From positions 605,695 to 669,694 of the forward strand of contig NZ_JACRUI010000001.1 in the NCBI RefSeq assembly GCF_014305095.1: a DNA stretch of 64,000 bases, given 5' to 3'. The first letter of the stretch is position 1. Each line of letters begins with the position of its first letter. This DNA is from Flavobacterium kayseriense (GTDB lineage: Bacteria > Bacteroidota > Bacteroidia > Flavobacteriales > Flavobacteriaceae). Shown piece by piece: positions 17,604 to 26,403 of the stretch. The notes below the pieces were generated by a model, which was not told where the DNA came from, made no database searches, and saw only the letters and a program-made list of their open reading frames with translations. A program made the translations under genes and the position numbers.

Positions 17604-17700
17604 CAAACCCATCCAAAATTATCATTTCGACGAAGGAGAAAACTCTATTAAATGCTTCAATTATTAGTGTCACATAGTGGAGATTCCTCCTTTGTCGGAA
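17601..17700. repeat. Direct repeat copy 1 with REP-like hairpin arms
   Basis: About 100 bp that recurs without gaps 168 bp downstream at roughly 85% identity. Internally it has imperfect inverted arms: TTTCGACGAAGGAG (17625-17638) pairs with CTCCTTTGTCGGAA (17687-17700), and GTCAT/ATGAC-like ends lie just outside. This looks like a small non-coding REPIN/MITE-type unit. Confidence 0.75.
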
Positions 17701-17768
17701 TGACAAAGTAACAGGGAATCAGAGCTTAATATATAGTATACCTCAAAAGTAGTTTGAAAGATTTTATA

Positions 17769-17868
17769 TATCAAACCCAGTTAAAATTGATATTTCGACG
17801 AAGGAGAAAACTCTATTGAATACTTCAATTATTAGTATCACGTAGTGGAGATTCCTTCTTTATCAACA
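17769..17868. repeat. Direct repeat copy 2 with REP-like hairpin arms
   Basis: The second, more decayed copy of the 17601 repeat. The left arm TTTCGACGAAGGAG is intact; the right arm has degraded to CCTTCTTTATCAACA. The ~70 bp before it (about 17738-17770) may carry a weak third remnant of the tRNA-terminator segment. Confidence 0.7.
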
Positions 17869-17908
17869 TAATAACTAAATTATATGATTATCTTTAAAAT
17901 ATAATCAC

Positions 17909-17935
17909 AAAAAAACCACTCATTATGAGTGGTTT
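17909..17935 (-). terminator. Terminator of the rnr-GIN-LysE group
   Basis: AAACCACTCA pairs with TGAGTGGTTT around TTA, with a T-run on the minus-strand side. It lies 22 bp past the LysE-family stop. Confidence 0.88.
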
Positions 17936-17957
17936 AAATTCTATCTTTTTAATAAAA

Positions 17958-18641
17958 TTATTCTTGATTTTCAATTTTTTGGAAGGCATTTTTAACCATT
18001 TCTTTCTCTTTTGGAAACCAACCTTGGGTAATTAATACTAATCCAAATACCATTAGAACAACACTTATTCCCTTCTTAATCTTTAGAATATTAGTAGGTG
18101 TCATCTTTGATTTTAGTTGCTTTGCTAAAAGTATTTTTGCACAATCAACTAATAAATAAGTGACAATTACCGCAGTGAAAAAGGTTAACATTCTGCTATT
18201 TTGCATTTCTAATTTTGGTCCAACAGAAATAATTACTGCCATCCAAAAACCCAATACTCCAATATTTATAACGTTTAAAAGAAAACCTTTAACGAACAAA
18301 CTAAAATAGTTTTTCTTAATGATTTCCTTATCAATTTCGTTAGTGTTGATTTTTTTTTCTTTTCTTAAACTCAAAAAAGAAATCACTCCATAAGCCAACA
18401 TTATAATTCCGCCAAAAATGAAAAGAGCTGGTTTATCTTGTAAACTTTGAATTAATCTATAGCTACCTAAATATGCTACTGCAATAAAAAAAATATCTCC
18501 TAAAACCACACCTAAGTCAAAAACCAAAGCCGCTCTAAATCCTTTTAAAATACTAGTTTCTAGTAAAATAAAAAATACGGGTCCAATCATAAAACTTAAA
18601 AATATTCCCCATGGAATACCAGATAAAATGTCGTTTATCAT
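17958..18641 (-). CDS. LysE family translocator
   Basis: A 227-residue inner-membrane protein with about six hydrophobic helices. The N-terminal GIPWGIFLSFMIGPVFFILLETSI carries the glycine/proline pattern of the LysE/RhtB exporter family, followed by GFRAALVFDLGVVLGDIFF. These proteins export amino acids or related small solutes; the substrate is not predictable. It is the third gene on the strand after rnr and the GIN-domain gene, with spacers of 6 and 36 nt, so it is probably co-transcribed. Confidence 0.87.
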   Translation of the reverse strand: MINDILSGIPWGIFLSFMIGPVFFILLETSILKGFRAALVFDLGVVLGDIFFIAVAYLGSYRLIQSLQDKPALFIFGGIIMLAYGVISFLSLRKEKKINTNEIDKEIIKKNYFSLFVKGFLLNVINIGVLGFWMAVIISVGPKLEMQNSRMLTFFTAVIVTYLLVDCAKILLAKQLKSKMTPTNILKIKKGISVVLMVFGLVLITQGWFPKEKEMVKNAFQKIENQE

Positions 18642-18677
18642 TAATTTTAAAATTTAGCTAACGAATAAAAGTACAAG

Positions 18678-19346
18678 TTAATTTTTTTCTTCAATTGTAC
18701 CACCTAGAATTGTCTTTTTATTAATTTGCTTTGGCTTTCCATAAACAAATACAGTACCTCCCGCTTTGATTTTTGCATCAACTAAAACTTTTGCATAAAC
18801 CTCTGCGCTACCTCCAGCACTTATATTTACAGTAGTTTGATCAGTAACTAAATCTTTATTCTCTACAACACCACCTGTAGTAACAACGATGTCTTGATTA
18901 GTTGCTTTACCTTCTAAAACGATTATTCCGCCTGTAACAGTTTTAACATTTACTTTGTTGACATCTAAATTTAAATGTATCTCTGCTCCTTCTTTTGCGC
19001 TAACATCCATAATAGTTGCATCAAAAGTTTCATCGCTAGATACATAAGCACCTTCACTAGCATCTACTCCATCAATATTCTTGTAAAATAATTGAATAGC
19101 GATATCATTCCCTGATAACAATTTTGGAAAAGGCATTCTTAATTTCAATTCACCATTATTATTCACCACTTCTACTTCTTGCTCTCTAGAACCTTTTATA
19201 ATAACTTTGTTCTCAGAGCTAGCAATTAGTTTTACATTTAGTTTATCATATACTTTTACTGTATTAAAATCCCCTAAATTTTTTGATACTTGTGCAACAG
19301 CAGTTTGCATTACAAATGCTATAGCGATAATAAATATTTTTTTCAT
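18678..19346 (-). CDS. GIN domain (DUF2807) exported protein
   Basis: A 222-residue protein with a signal peptide (KKIFIIAIAFVMQTAVAQ). The mature part is a right-handed beta-helix-like run of short repeats (FNTVKVYDKLNVKLI, IDVNKVNVKTVTGG-type turns, DQTTVNISAGGSAEVYAK, VDAKIKAGGTVFVYG) characteristic of the head GIN domain family. These are periplasmic or surface proteins, common in Bacteroidetes, of unknown function. It lies 6 nt downstream of rnr. Confidence 0.85.
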   Translation of the reverse strand: MKKIFIIAIAFVMQTAVAQVSKNLGDFNTVKVYDKLNVKLIASSENKVIIKGSREQEVEVVNNNGELKLRMPFPKLLSGNDIAIQLFYKNIDGVDASEGAYVSSDETFDATIMDVSAKEGAEIHLNLDVNKVNVKTVTGGIIVLEGKATNQDIVVTTGGVVENKDLVTDQTTVNISAGGSAEVYAKVLVDAKIKAGGTVFVYGKPKQINKKTILGGTIEEKN

Positions 19347-19352
19347 TTTTCT

Positions 19353-21542
19353 TTAATTTATTGGTTCATTTACTCTTCTTAAAAAATTAAAATCTAATTG
19401 TTTTTTAACTAGATCTGCATTTTTAACTTTAACGTAAATTTCATCTCCTAATTGCAATAACTGATGTGATGTAGCACCAACTAAAGCGTATTGTTTCTCA
19501 TCGAAAGTGTAATAATCGTCTTTGATGTCACGAATTCGTACCATTCCTTCGCACTTATTTTCGATAATCTCAACAAAAATTCCCCACTCCGTAACTCCAG
19601 AAATAACTCCCAAGAATTCTTGATCTTGGTGATCTTGCATGTATTTCACTTGCATGTACTTGATCGAATCTCTTTCGGCATTGGTAGCGAGTCCTTCCAT
19701 AGTTGAGCTATGCAAACATTTAGTTTCATACAGCTCTTCATCAACTGATTTTCCTCCGTCTAAATAATGTTGTAGCAAACGGTGTACCATAACGTCAGGA
19801 TAACGGCGAATTGGGGAAGTAAAATGAGAATAATAATCAAATGCTAATCCGTAATGACCGATATTATCAGTAGAATATTTCGCTTTACTCATCGAGCGAA
19901 TCGCTAGAGTATCTATTAAATTTTGTTCCTTAGTTCCGTTTACATCAGCCATTAATTGGTTTAACGCTTTTGAAACATCACCTTGACTAAAATCAATTTT
20001 ATAACCAAACTTAGATATCAGAGCTTGCATAGCAAACAATTTATCTTCATTTGGTTCATCGTGAATTCTATAAATAAAAGTTTTCTTTTGTTTACCAATG
20101 AACTCCGCTACTTTTCTGTTCGCTAATAACATGAATTCTTCGATAAGGTGATTGGCATCTTTTGATACTTTGAAATAAACACCTTCTGGTTCACCCTCTT
20201 CACTCAAGTTAAATTTAACTTCTACCTTATCAAAAGAGATTGCTCCATCGTTCATTCTCTTTCTACGTAAAATTTTAGCTAACTCGTCTAATTTAAGCGT
20301 CGCTGCAACAATTTCAGGTGAAACTTTATAAGAACTACCGGTTATAGAAGTTTCTTCCGGAATTGTATCATCTTTGGTCTCTATGATGTATTGCGCTTCC
20401 TCGTAAGCAAAACGTTGATCTGAGAAAATAACCGTACGACCAAACCATTGATTCAACACTTCGGCTTTTTCTGAAATTTCAAATACCGCTGAAAAAGTAT
20501 ACTTTTCCTCTTGGGGACGCAATGAACAAGCAAAATTAGACAATACTTCAGGTAACATAGGTACTACTCTATCTACTAAGTAAACCGAAGTAGCTCTTTG
20601 ATAGGCTTCATCATCTAAAATAGTTCCTTCTTCAAGGTAATACGAAACATCAGCGATATGAATTCCTATTTCGTAATTACCATTTTCCAATTTTTTAAAT
20701 GATAAGGCATCGTCAAAATCCTTAGCATCCTTTGGATCAATAGTAAACGTCAGCGTATCCCGCATGTCTCTGCGATTAGCAATTTCAGCTGCTGTAATAG
20801 ACGTATCAATTTTTTGTGCAAACGTCTCCACTTCGATAGGAAACTCGGATGGTAGACCATATTCAGCAAGGATAGCATGGATCTCAGTATCATGTTCCCC
20901 TGGTTTACCCAAAACTTTAGTTACTGTACCAAAAGGACTATCCGCTCTTTTAGGCCAATCTTCGATGTGAACTAAAACAACATCCCCTTGTTCTGCTTCT
21001 CCTAATTTATCCTTTGGAATAAAAATATCGGTATACATTTTAGGATTAGCTGTCGATACAAAAGCAAAGTTCTTCTGTATATCAATCACACCTACAAAGT
21101 CTGTTTTATGTCGTTCTACAACTTCAATTACTTCACCTTCTGGGCGTTTACCTTTACGTCTATTGTAAACATATACTTTGACAATATCTTTATCTAGCGC
21201 TCGATTTAAATTAGCTGTAGGTATAAATACATCATCGTCTAAATCTGGACAAACAAAAAAAGCAGTCTTACGACCTGTCATATCTATTTTTCCTTCGTAA
21301 TAATCTTGACTAGCTGCTTTTATTAAATATTTACCTGGCTCACTTTCGATAATCTTATTTTGAGAAGCTAATATTTTTAAATCTTTTATAATTTGATTTC
21401 TACTTTCGGTATCATCAAGTTCTAATTTTGATCCTATTTGCTTAAAATTGAATGCTTTATTAGCATTTTGTGACAGTATTTTTATAATTTTTTCAGAGAA
21501 ATCTTTCTCTTTTTTGATCGGCTTTCTTAATCTTTTTCCCAT
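19353..21542 (-). CDS. rnr: Ribonuclease R
   Basis: A 729-residue 3'-5' exoribonuclease. The order is an N-terminal winged-helix region, two cold-shock domains, the RNB catalytic domain with IDPKDAKDFDDALS (metal ligands D269, D275, D277, D278), then a C-terminal S1 domain (EFLGVISGVTEWGIFVEI). It degrades structured RNA, including rRNA and mRNA fragments. It is the first gene of a minus-strand group, and it abuts the point where the window's predominant gene direction flips. Confidence 0.95.
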   Translation of the reverse strand: MGKRLRKPIKKEKDFSEKIIKILSQNANKAFNFKQIGSKLELDDTESRNQIIKDLKILASQNKIIESEPGKYLIKAASQDYYEGKIDMTGRKTAFFVCPDLDDDVFIPTANLNRALDKDIVKVYVYNRRKGKRPEGEVIEVVERHKTDFVGVIDIQKNFAFVSTANPKMYTDIFIPKDKLGEAEQGDVVLVHIEDWPKRADSPFGTVTKVLGKPGEHDTEIHAILAEYGLPSEFPIEVETFAQKIDTSITAAEIANRRDMRDTLTFTIDPKDAKDFDDALSFKKLENGNYEIGIHIADVSYYLEEGTILDDEAYQRATSVYLVDRVVPMLPEVLSNFACSLRPQEEKYTFSAVFEISEKAEVLNQWFGRTVIFSDQRFAYEEAQYIIETKDDTIPEETSITGSSYKVSPEIVAATLKLDELAKILRRKRMNDGAISFDKVEVKFNLSEEGEPEGVYFKVSKDANHLIEEFMLLANRKVAEFIGKQKKTFIYRIHDEPNEDKLFAMQALISKFGYKIDFSQGDVSKALNQLMADVNGTKEQNLIDTLAIRSMSKAKYSTDNIGHYGLAFDYYSHFTSPIRRYPDVMVHRLLQHYLDGGKSVDEELYETKCLHSSTMEGLATNAERDSIKYMQVKYMQDHQDQEFLGVISGVTEWGIFVEIIENKCEGMVRIRDIKDDYYTFDEKQYALVGATSHQLLQLGDEIYVKVKNADLVKKQLDFNFLRRVNEPIN

Positions 21543-21663
21543 AAATCTTTTCTTAAAAGTCGAAAATTACAAAATAGTTAACAGTTATTAGAAATTTGCA
21601 AAGAGTTTTAAAGAAAATATAACTTTCAAGAGATCTTTGTATCTTTATGAAAAGTACTAACAA

Positions 21664-21903
21664 ATGGAAAAATTTATAACTGTAGCCGTTTTTGACTATG
21701 TCCATGAAATACAAATTTTAAAACATAGATTAGATCAAGAGGAATTACAATACTTTTTTGAAAATGAGATCATGTCTTCCTTTGCTCCAATGTATTCGAA
21801 TGCACTTGGAGGAATCAAACTTAAAATTCATCCCAACGATTATGAAACTGTGAAAACAATTCTTCAAGAAATGAGATACGATAACAATTTAAAAATTGTT
21901 TAA
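21664..21903 (+). CDS. DUF2007 (putative signal-transducing) small protein
   Basis: A 79-residue protein. The pattern FDYVHEIQILKHRLDQEELQYFFENE followed by GGIKLKIHPNDYETVKTIL is the ferredoxin-like DUF2007 domain, in which a short beta-strand/helix unit ends in a conserved V..ND...A/V motif. It is a cytosolic protein of unknown function. It is divergent from rnr, and a long AT-rich spacer follows. Confidence 0.8.
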   Translation: MEKFITVAVFDYVHEIQILKHRLDQEELQYFFENEIMSSFAPMYSNALGGIKLKIHPNDYETVKTILQEMRYDNNLKIV

Positions 21904-22552
21904 TTTTTTGAAAGTTGTCAACACTTATTTAAATAAACAAAAAGAAAAATTAAATTTAAAATCTTTTTTAATGGTTATTATAGTGTGTTAATAGTTACTA
22001 TAAATTTATTTAAAAAAGGTTTGAATAGAAGTTATTCTCTTTTATATCGAGTTATTAACATAGTTATCTATTCTTAAAGTTCTTGTTTTCAAACGATATT
22101 CAATTTTAATTAACAATGGTTGATAAACTAAAAATAATAGAAAATGTAAATAAGTATTTTTTAAAATTATGTTGACAAACCACAGTTTAGTATTAATAAC
22201 TTTTCTAAAAATTAGCTAAACTAAATTAGGTTTTTAAAAGTGGGTTTTGGATTAGTCTTTTTATTTTAAGAACCAAAAAATACTTCTAATATTCTATCCG
22301 AACTTATTAACATGTAATGTTAAATTAAAGTTAACTGAATATCAAGCATTTGCATTTTACTATTAACAATGCAAAAGATTAACATTTTATTTTCGAATTA
22401 TTAACTGATTATCAATGATTTGTATATTTACATAAATTGTTAATAACCTCATAAATTTCTGTTTTGGTGATACTTAAGTGGTTGAATAACTAGAAACTTT
22501 AAAATAGTAAAAACAAATAAAAAGTGCTTTAAAATATGTAGTTATCTTTTGG
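21904..22552. other. Long AT-rich non-coding region, candidate replication origin
   Basis: About 650 bp without a credible gene. It is rich in GTTAAT/ATTAAC words (22051-22060, 22192-22200, 22361-22366, 22378-22383, 22399-22405, 22438-22444). It contains TTGTCAACA (21916) and GTTGATAA-like words that resemble, but do not match, DnaA boxes. The predominant gene direction changes here. The origin assignment is inference; I find no exact TTATNCACA. Confidence 0.4.
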
Positions 22553-22560
22553 TAAATTTG
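22553..22560 (+). promoter_or_regulatory. -7 box of the rpiB promoter
   Basis: TAAATTTG matches TAnnTTTG, 26 nt upstream of the rpiB ATG. Confidence 0.55.
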
Positions 22561-22586
22561 CAATACACAACTTAATATATAATTCA

Positions 22587-23018
22587 ATGAAAATTTCAAT
22601 TGGAAACGATCACGCCGGTCCAGAATACAAAAAAGCAATAGTTAAAATGCTAGAAGCAAAAGGGTACGAAGTTACTAATTACGGTACAGACTCGGTAGAT
22701 TCTGTAGATTATCCAGATTTTGGTCATCCTGTAGCTACAGATGTTGAAGAAGGTAAAGCCGACTACGGAATTGTTATTTGCGGAAGCGGTAACGGTATTG
22801 CCATGACAGTTAACAAACACGCAGGCGTAAGAGCAGGTTTATGTTGGACTAAAGAAATTGCTTATTTGACACGTTTACATAACGATGCTAATGTGGTGAG
22901 TATCCCTGCACGTTTTACATCAATCGAACAAGCGGTAGAAATAGTAGATACGTTCTTGAATACTAAGTTCGAAGGTGGAAGACATCAAAATAGAGTGAAT
23001 AAAATTGCTTGTTCATAA
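22587..23018 (+). CDS. rpiB: Ribose-5-phosphate isomerase B
   Basis: A 143-residue protein of normal RpiB length. N-terminal GNDHAG with D8/H9, active-site Cys65 in GIVICGSGNGIAM, and NKHAGVRAGLCWT and HNDANVVSIPARF are all family signatures. It interconverts ribose-5-P and ribulose-5-P in the non-oxidative pentose phosphate pathway. It is monocistronic, with its own promoter and terminator. Confidence 0.96.
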   Translation: MKISIGNDHAGPEYKKAIVKMLEAKGYEVTNYGTDSVDSVDYPDFGHPVATDVEEGKADYGIVICGSGNGIAMTVNKHAGVRAGLCWTKEIAYLTRLHNDANVVSIPARFTSIEQAVEIVDTFLNTKFEGGRHQNRVNKIACS

Positions 23019-23058
23019 GTACTTTTTTAGATTTTTTTTTGAGGTAAATCCTATATTT

Positions 23059-23096
23059 AAAACGAGTTGCATTGTATTATGTAGCTCGTTTTTTGT
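23059..23096. terminator. Terminator between rpiB and the DUF1294 gene
   Basis: AAAACGAG pairs with CTCGTTTT across an 18-nt loop, with a T-run on the plus side. The genes are convergent, so it may serve both. Confidence 0.75.
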
Positions 23097-23136
23097 TTGT
23101 ACTAATTAAGTTAAACTAAAAACAATTAAAATTGGA

Positions 23137-23403
23137 TTACTTTAGGGTCAACAAAAAGTAGATAAAAAAAATTTGCAAAAGTAGCACTCCAAAATACTTC
23201 CATAAAAAAGTAGCTTTTGCCGTTTTGTGTCTAAAAAGCAGCATGGCAATGCCAACACCAAAGCTTCCTCCAAGTGCAGCGATGCTCAAAAGAGTTTTCT
23301 CAGGAATTCTTCTTTTGCGTTTTTTTGCTAAGTTTTTGTCGTAACCCGTACTGACAAATCCAAGAATAGATAAAATCAAAAAACAGCAGAATAAAATAGA
23401 CAT
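23137..23403 (-). CDS. DUF1294 small membrane protein
   Basis: An 88-residue protein with an N-terminal helix (LFCCFLILSILGFVSTGYDK), the basic conserved loop KKRKRRIPEKTLLSIAALGGSFG, then a Gly-rich helix and a C-terminal hydrophobic helix. RIPE..L...A..GG..G......RHKT is the DUF1294 signature. It is an inner-membrane protein of unknown function. Confidence 0.85.
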   Translation of the reverse strand: MSILFCCFLILSILGFVSTGYDKNLAKKRKRRIPEKTLLSIAALGGSFGVGIAMLLFRHKTAKATFLWKYFGVLLLQIFFIYFLLTLK

Positions 23404-23457
23404 TTAACTTAATTTAAGTTTCAAAGATATTATTTTAGCTGTCCGAAAAAAATTAAA

Positions 23458-25581
23458 ATGAACAACATACAATTCATCTCTAAGTCAGTTGCTACAGCAG
23501 CAATCAACATTCAAAAAACAGTTCAATTATTGCAAGAAGATTGTACGATTCCGTTTATATCGCGCTATCGAAAAGATACTACAGGAAATCTAGACGAAGT
23601 ACAAATAGAAAGCATAGCCAAGCTTCAAAAGGAATACGAAGTGATTGTAAAACGTAAAGAAGCAATTTTAAAATCGATCACGGAGCAAGGAGCCATGAAT
23701 GAAACCTTGTTTGCTAAAATTGATAAAAGCTTTGATTTACAAGAACTGGAAGATTTCTATTTGCCTTTCAAGAAGAAGAAAAAAACGAAGGCCGATGTTG
23801 CTCGTGAAAACGGTTTGGAGCCTTTGGCCAAAATCATTATGGCGCAAGGTAAAGATGATGTTGATTTCTTGTCGACTAAGTATTTGAACGAAAATGTAAT
23901 AAACGAAGAAGCCGCGCTGCAAGGTGCAAGAGATATTGTAGCCGAGTGGATTAATGAAAATATTTATGTTCGAAAACAATTACGTCGTTTATATGAACGA
24001 AAAGCAACAATCACCACTAAGGTTGTTAAAACTAAAAAGGACGACGAAGCAGCACAAAAATTCAATCAATATTTTGATTGGTCAGAGCCGTTGACCAAAG
24101 CGCCTTCTCACCGTTTAATGGCGATGTTGCGTGCCGAAAACGAAGGGTTTATCAAGTTTAAAGTCGAAGTTGACATTGATGATGCTTATAATATTATTGA
24201 CGAAATAGTATTAAAAGGGCAAAGCGCGAGTACACCACATGTGCAATTGGCGATTGAAGATAGTTATAAACGTTTACTAAATCCAGCGATTTCTAATGAA
24301 GCGTTACAAGAAGCTAAAGCAAAGGCAGATGCTAATTCGATTCAGGTTTTTGCTAGTAATTTAGGGCAGTTGTTGCTAGCACCGCCATTGGGTGAAAAAC
24401 GAATTCTAGCTATTGATCCAGGATTTAGAAGTGGATGTAAAGTGGTTTGTTTAGACGAAAAAGGAGATTTATTATACAATGAAAATATCTATCCCCATGC
24501 GCCGCAAAATGAAACGGCCATGGCGATGAAAAAGATAAAATCGATGGTGAATGCCTATAAAATTGATGCCATCTCGATAGGAAACGGAACCGCTTCACGC
24601 GAAACCGAATTCTTCATCAAGAAAATAGCATTTGATAAACCGGTGCAAGTATTTATCGTTTCAGAGGCTGGAGCTTCGGTTTATTCGGCATCGAAAATTG
24701 CTCGAGAAGAATTTCCAGATTATGATGTTACGGTTCGTGGTTCGGTTTCTATTGGGAGACGATTGTCTGATCCTTTGGCCGAATTGGTAAAAATTGATCC
24801 AAAAGCCATTGGAGTGGGGCAGTACCAGCATGATGTGGATCAATCTAAGTTGAAAGAAGAACTAGATAATACAGTGATTCGTTGCGTGAACTCGGTTGGG
24901 ATCAACATCAACACAGCCAGCAAACATTTGTTGAGTTATGTGAGTGGAATAGGAGAGAAGCTAGCCGAAAACATTGTAAACTACCGCTCTGAAAACGGTC
25001 CATTCGAAGACAGAAAACAACTAAAGAAAGTGCCTCGTTTGGGCGAAAAAGCATACCAACAAGGAGTAGCGTTTATCCGAATTTCGAATGCTAAAAATCC
25101 CTTGGATAATTCGGCTGTGCATCCAGAAGCCTATAAAATTGTGGAGAAAATGGCCAAGGATTTAAAATTGACGGTGAACGATTTGATTGCCAATAAAGAA
25201 AAAACGGCCTTAATCAAACCAGAGAATTACATTACTGCAGAAATAGGTTTATTGACTTTGAAAGACATCATAAAAGAGCTAGAAAAACCAGGATTAGACC
25301 CAAGAAAAGCCGCTAAAGTTTTCGAATTTGATCCAAATGTAAAAACCATAAAAGACGTAAAATCAGGAATGATTCTCCCAGGAATTGTAAATAACATTAC
25401 CAATTTTGGTTGTTTCGTAGATATAGGCGTCAAAGAAAGTGGTTTGGTACACATCTCACAACTCAAAGCAGGCTTTGTAAGCGACGTAAACGAAGTCGTG
25501 AAGTTACACCAACACGTAACCGTAAAAGTCACTGAAGTTGATGAAGATAGAAAAAGAATTCAGTTGACAATGGTGATTTAA
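23458..25581 (+). CDS. tex: Tex family RNA-binding transcription accessory protein
   Basis: A 707-residue protein with full-length Tex architecture. N-terminal helical domain (IPFISRYRKDTTGNLDEVQ), YqgF/RNase-H-like domain with ILAIDPGFRSGCKV (D320), helix-hairpin-helix repeats (GININTASKHLLSYVSGIGEKLA) and a C-terminal S1 domain (GMILPGIVNNITNFGCFVDIG). Tex is a cytosolic nucleic-acid-binding factor connected with transcription and toxin gene expression. The gene ends at a strong bidirectional terminator. Confidence 0.95.
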   Translation: MNNIQFISKSVATAAINIQKTVQLLQEDCTIPFISRYRKDTTGNLDEVQIESIAKLQKEYEVIVKRKEAILKSITEQGAMNETLFAKIDKSFDLQELEDFYLPFKKKKKTKADVARENGLEPLAKIIMAQGKDDVDFLSTKYLNENVINEEAALQGARDIVAEWINENIYVRKQLRRLYERKATITTKVVKTKKDDEAAQKFNQYFDWSEPLTKAPSHRLMAMLRAENEGFIKFKVEVDIDDAYNIIDEIVLKGQSASTPHVQLAIEDSYKRLLNPAISNEALQEAKAKADANSIQVFASNLGQLLLAPPLGEKRILAIDPGFRSGCKVVCLDEKGDLLYNENIYPHAPQNETAMAMKKIKSMVNAYKIDAISIGNGTASRETEFFIKKIAFDKPVQVFIVSEAGASVYSASKIAREEFPDYDVTVRGSVSIGRRLSDPLAELVKIDPKAIGVGQYQHDVDQSKLKEELDNTVIRCVNSVGININTASKHLLSYVSGIGEKLAENIVNYRSENGPFEDRKQLKKVPRLGEKAYQQGVAFIRISNAKNPLDNSAVHPEAYKIVEKMAKDLKLTVNDLIANKEKTALIKPENYITAEIGLLTLKDIIKELEKPGLDPRKAAKVFEFDPNVKTIKDVKSGMILPGIVNNITNFGCFVDIGVKESGLVHISQLKAGFVSDVNEVVKLHQHVTVKVTEVDEDRKRIQLTMVI

Positions 25582-25601
25582 AAAGTCAATAGTACTAATT
25601 A

Positions 25602-25642
25602 AAATAGAGAAACCATCCTGTAAAAAGATGGTTTCTCTATTT
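25602..25642. terminator. Bidirectional terminator between tex and the PepSY-type gene
   Basis: A perfect 16-bp stem (25602-25617 with 25627-25642, 9-nt loop) between convergent genes. The T-runs are short. Confidence 0.85.
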
Positions 25643-25664
25643 ATAGGTATAATTAATTGAATTA

Positions 25665-26180
25665 CTACAAAAATAACATGATGATAGTAAGCACAATTCC
25701 ACCAGCGGTAAAGTACATTCCTTTTTTGAAAATAGTAGTTTTGGGTGTAAACATCCAGAAGGTCGAAACTACAAAAAAGAACAAGGATAGCCCAAAGAAT
25801 ATGTTTAAAAAGAACAATGGATCTCCTGTTTTTGCTTTGTGCAAATGAGTCATTTTCTCTATTATGAGGGGTTGGCTAGTCAATTTATAATCTGTAGCTC
25901 CTGTTTTTTTATTGTACGTTCCCTCTTTAAAGTAAATAACATCACCTTCCTCGCGCTCTACTTTAAATTTTTTAATTTTTAATGCTTTACCTAGGTCTTC
26001 ACCACTTAAATTGGTTTCGACAGTACTAACAAATTTCTTTTCTTGCTTAAGAAAATCCGTATCTCTAAAGATTAAAATAATCCCACTTAAGGCATAAACT
26101 GCCATTATTCCCGCAAGGAAAAACCCTAAATATCTGTGAATAATTCGCATGAGGTTGGTTGATTTCTTCTTTTTTGTCAT
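25665..26180 (-). CDS. PepSY-associated transmembrane protein
   Basis: A 171-residue protein. N-terminal basic residues and a membrane helix (IIHRYLGFFLAGIMAVYALSG), an extracytoplasmic domain of about 75 residues, and two C-terminal helices. HRYLGFFLAGIMAVYALSGIIL is the typical start of PepSY_TM proteins, which are often linked to iron or siderophore uptake. No TonB receptor is adjacent. This is a small, stand-alone version of the usually larger family. Confidence 0.75.
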   Translation of the reverse strand: MTKKKKSTNLMRIIHRYLGFFLAGIMAVYALSGIILIFRDTDFLKQEKKFVSTVETNLSGEDLGKALKIKKFKVEREEGDVIYFKEGTYNKKTGATDYKLTSQPLIIEKMTHLHKAKTGDPLFFLNIFFGLSLFFFVVSTFWMFTPKTTIFKKGMYFTAGGIVLTIIMLFL

Positions 26181-26363
26181 TACCGTTTATAATTTAAAAA
26201 TTGTTTTACTATTTCAAAGTGCAAACATACACAATTAAGATTAATTCTAAATAAGAGTTTTTAATTTTTTTTGACTTGGAATGAAATTGTTTTCAGCAGT
26301 AAAAAATTGGTAATTTCTTGGATAGCATTTTTTACACAACCCTTTTTCAATTTATAGAAATCG

Positions 26364-26403
26364 AAAAAACTAAAAGTCCCGATTATCTCGAGACTTTTAG
26401 TTT
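26364..26403 (-). terminator. Terminator of the hydrolase operon
   Basis: AAACTAAAAGTC pairs with GACTTTTAGTTT, with further CGA/TCG pairs inside. The stem contains the stop codon of the hydrolase gene, and T-rich sequence follows on the minus strand. Confidence 0.8.

Noticed and set aside
17601..17868. CRISPR-like repeat array
   Set aside because: Only two copies of ~100 bp with internal arms and no spacer structure or cas genes.
21904..22586. DnaA boxes in the candidate origin
   Set aside because: Only words with two or more mismatches (TTGTCAACA, GGTTGATAA) were found, so no DnaA-box feature is claimed.
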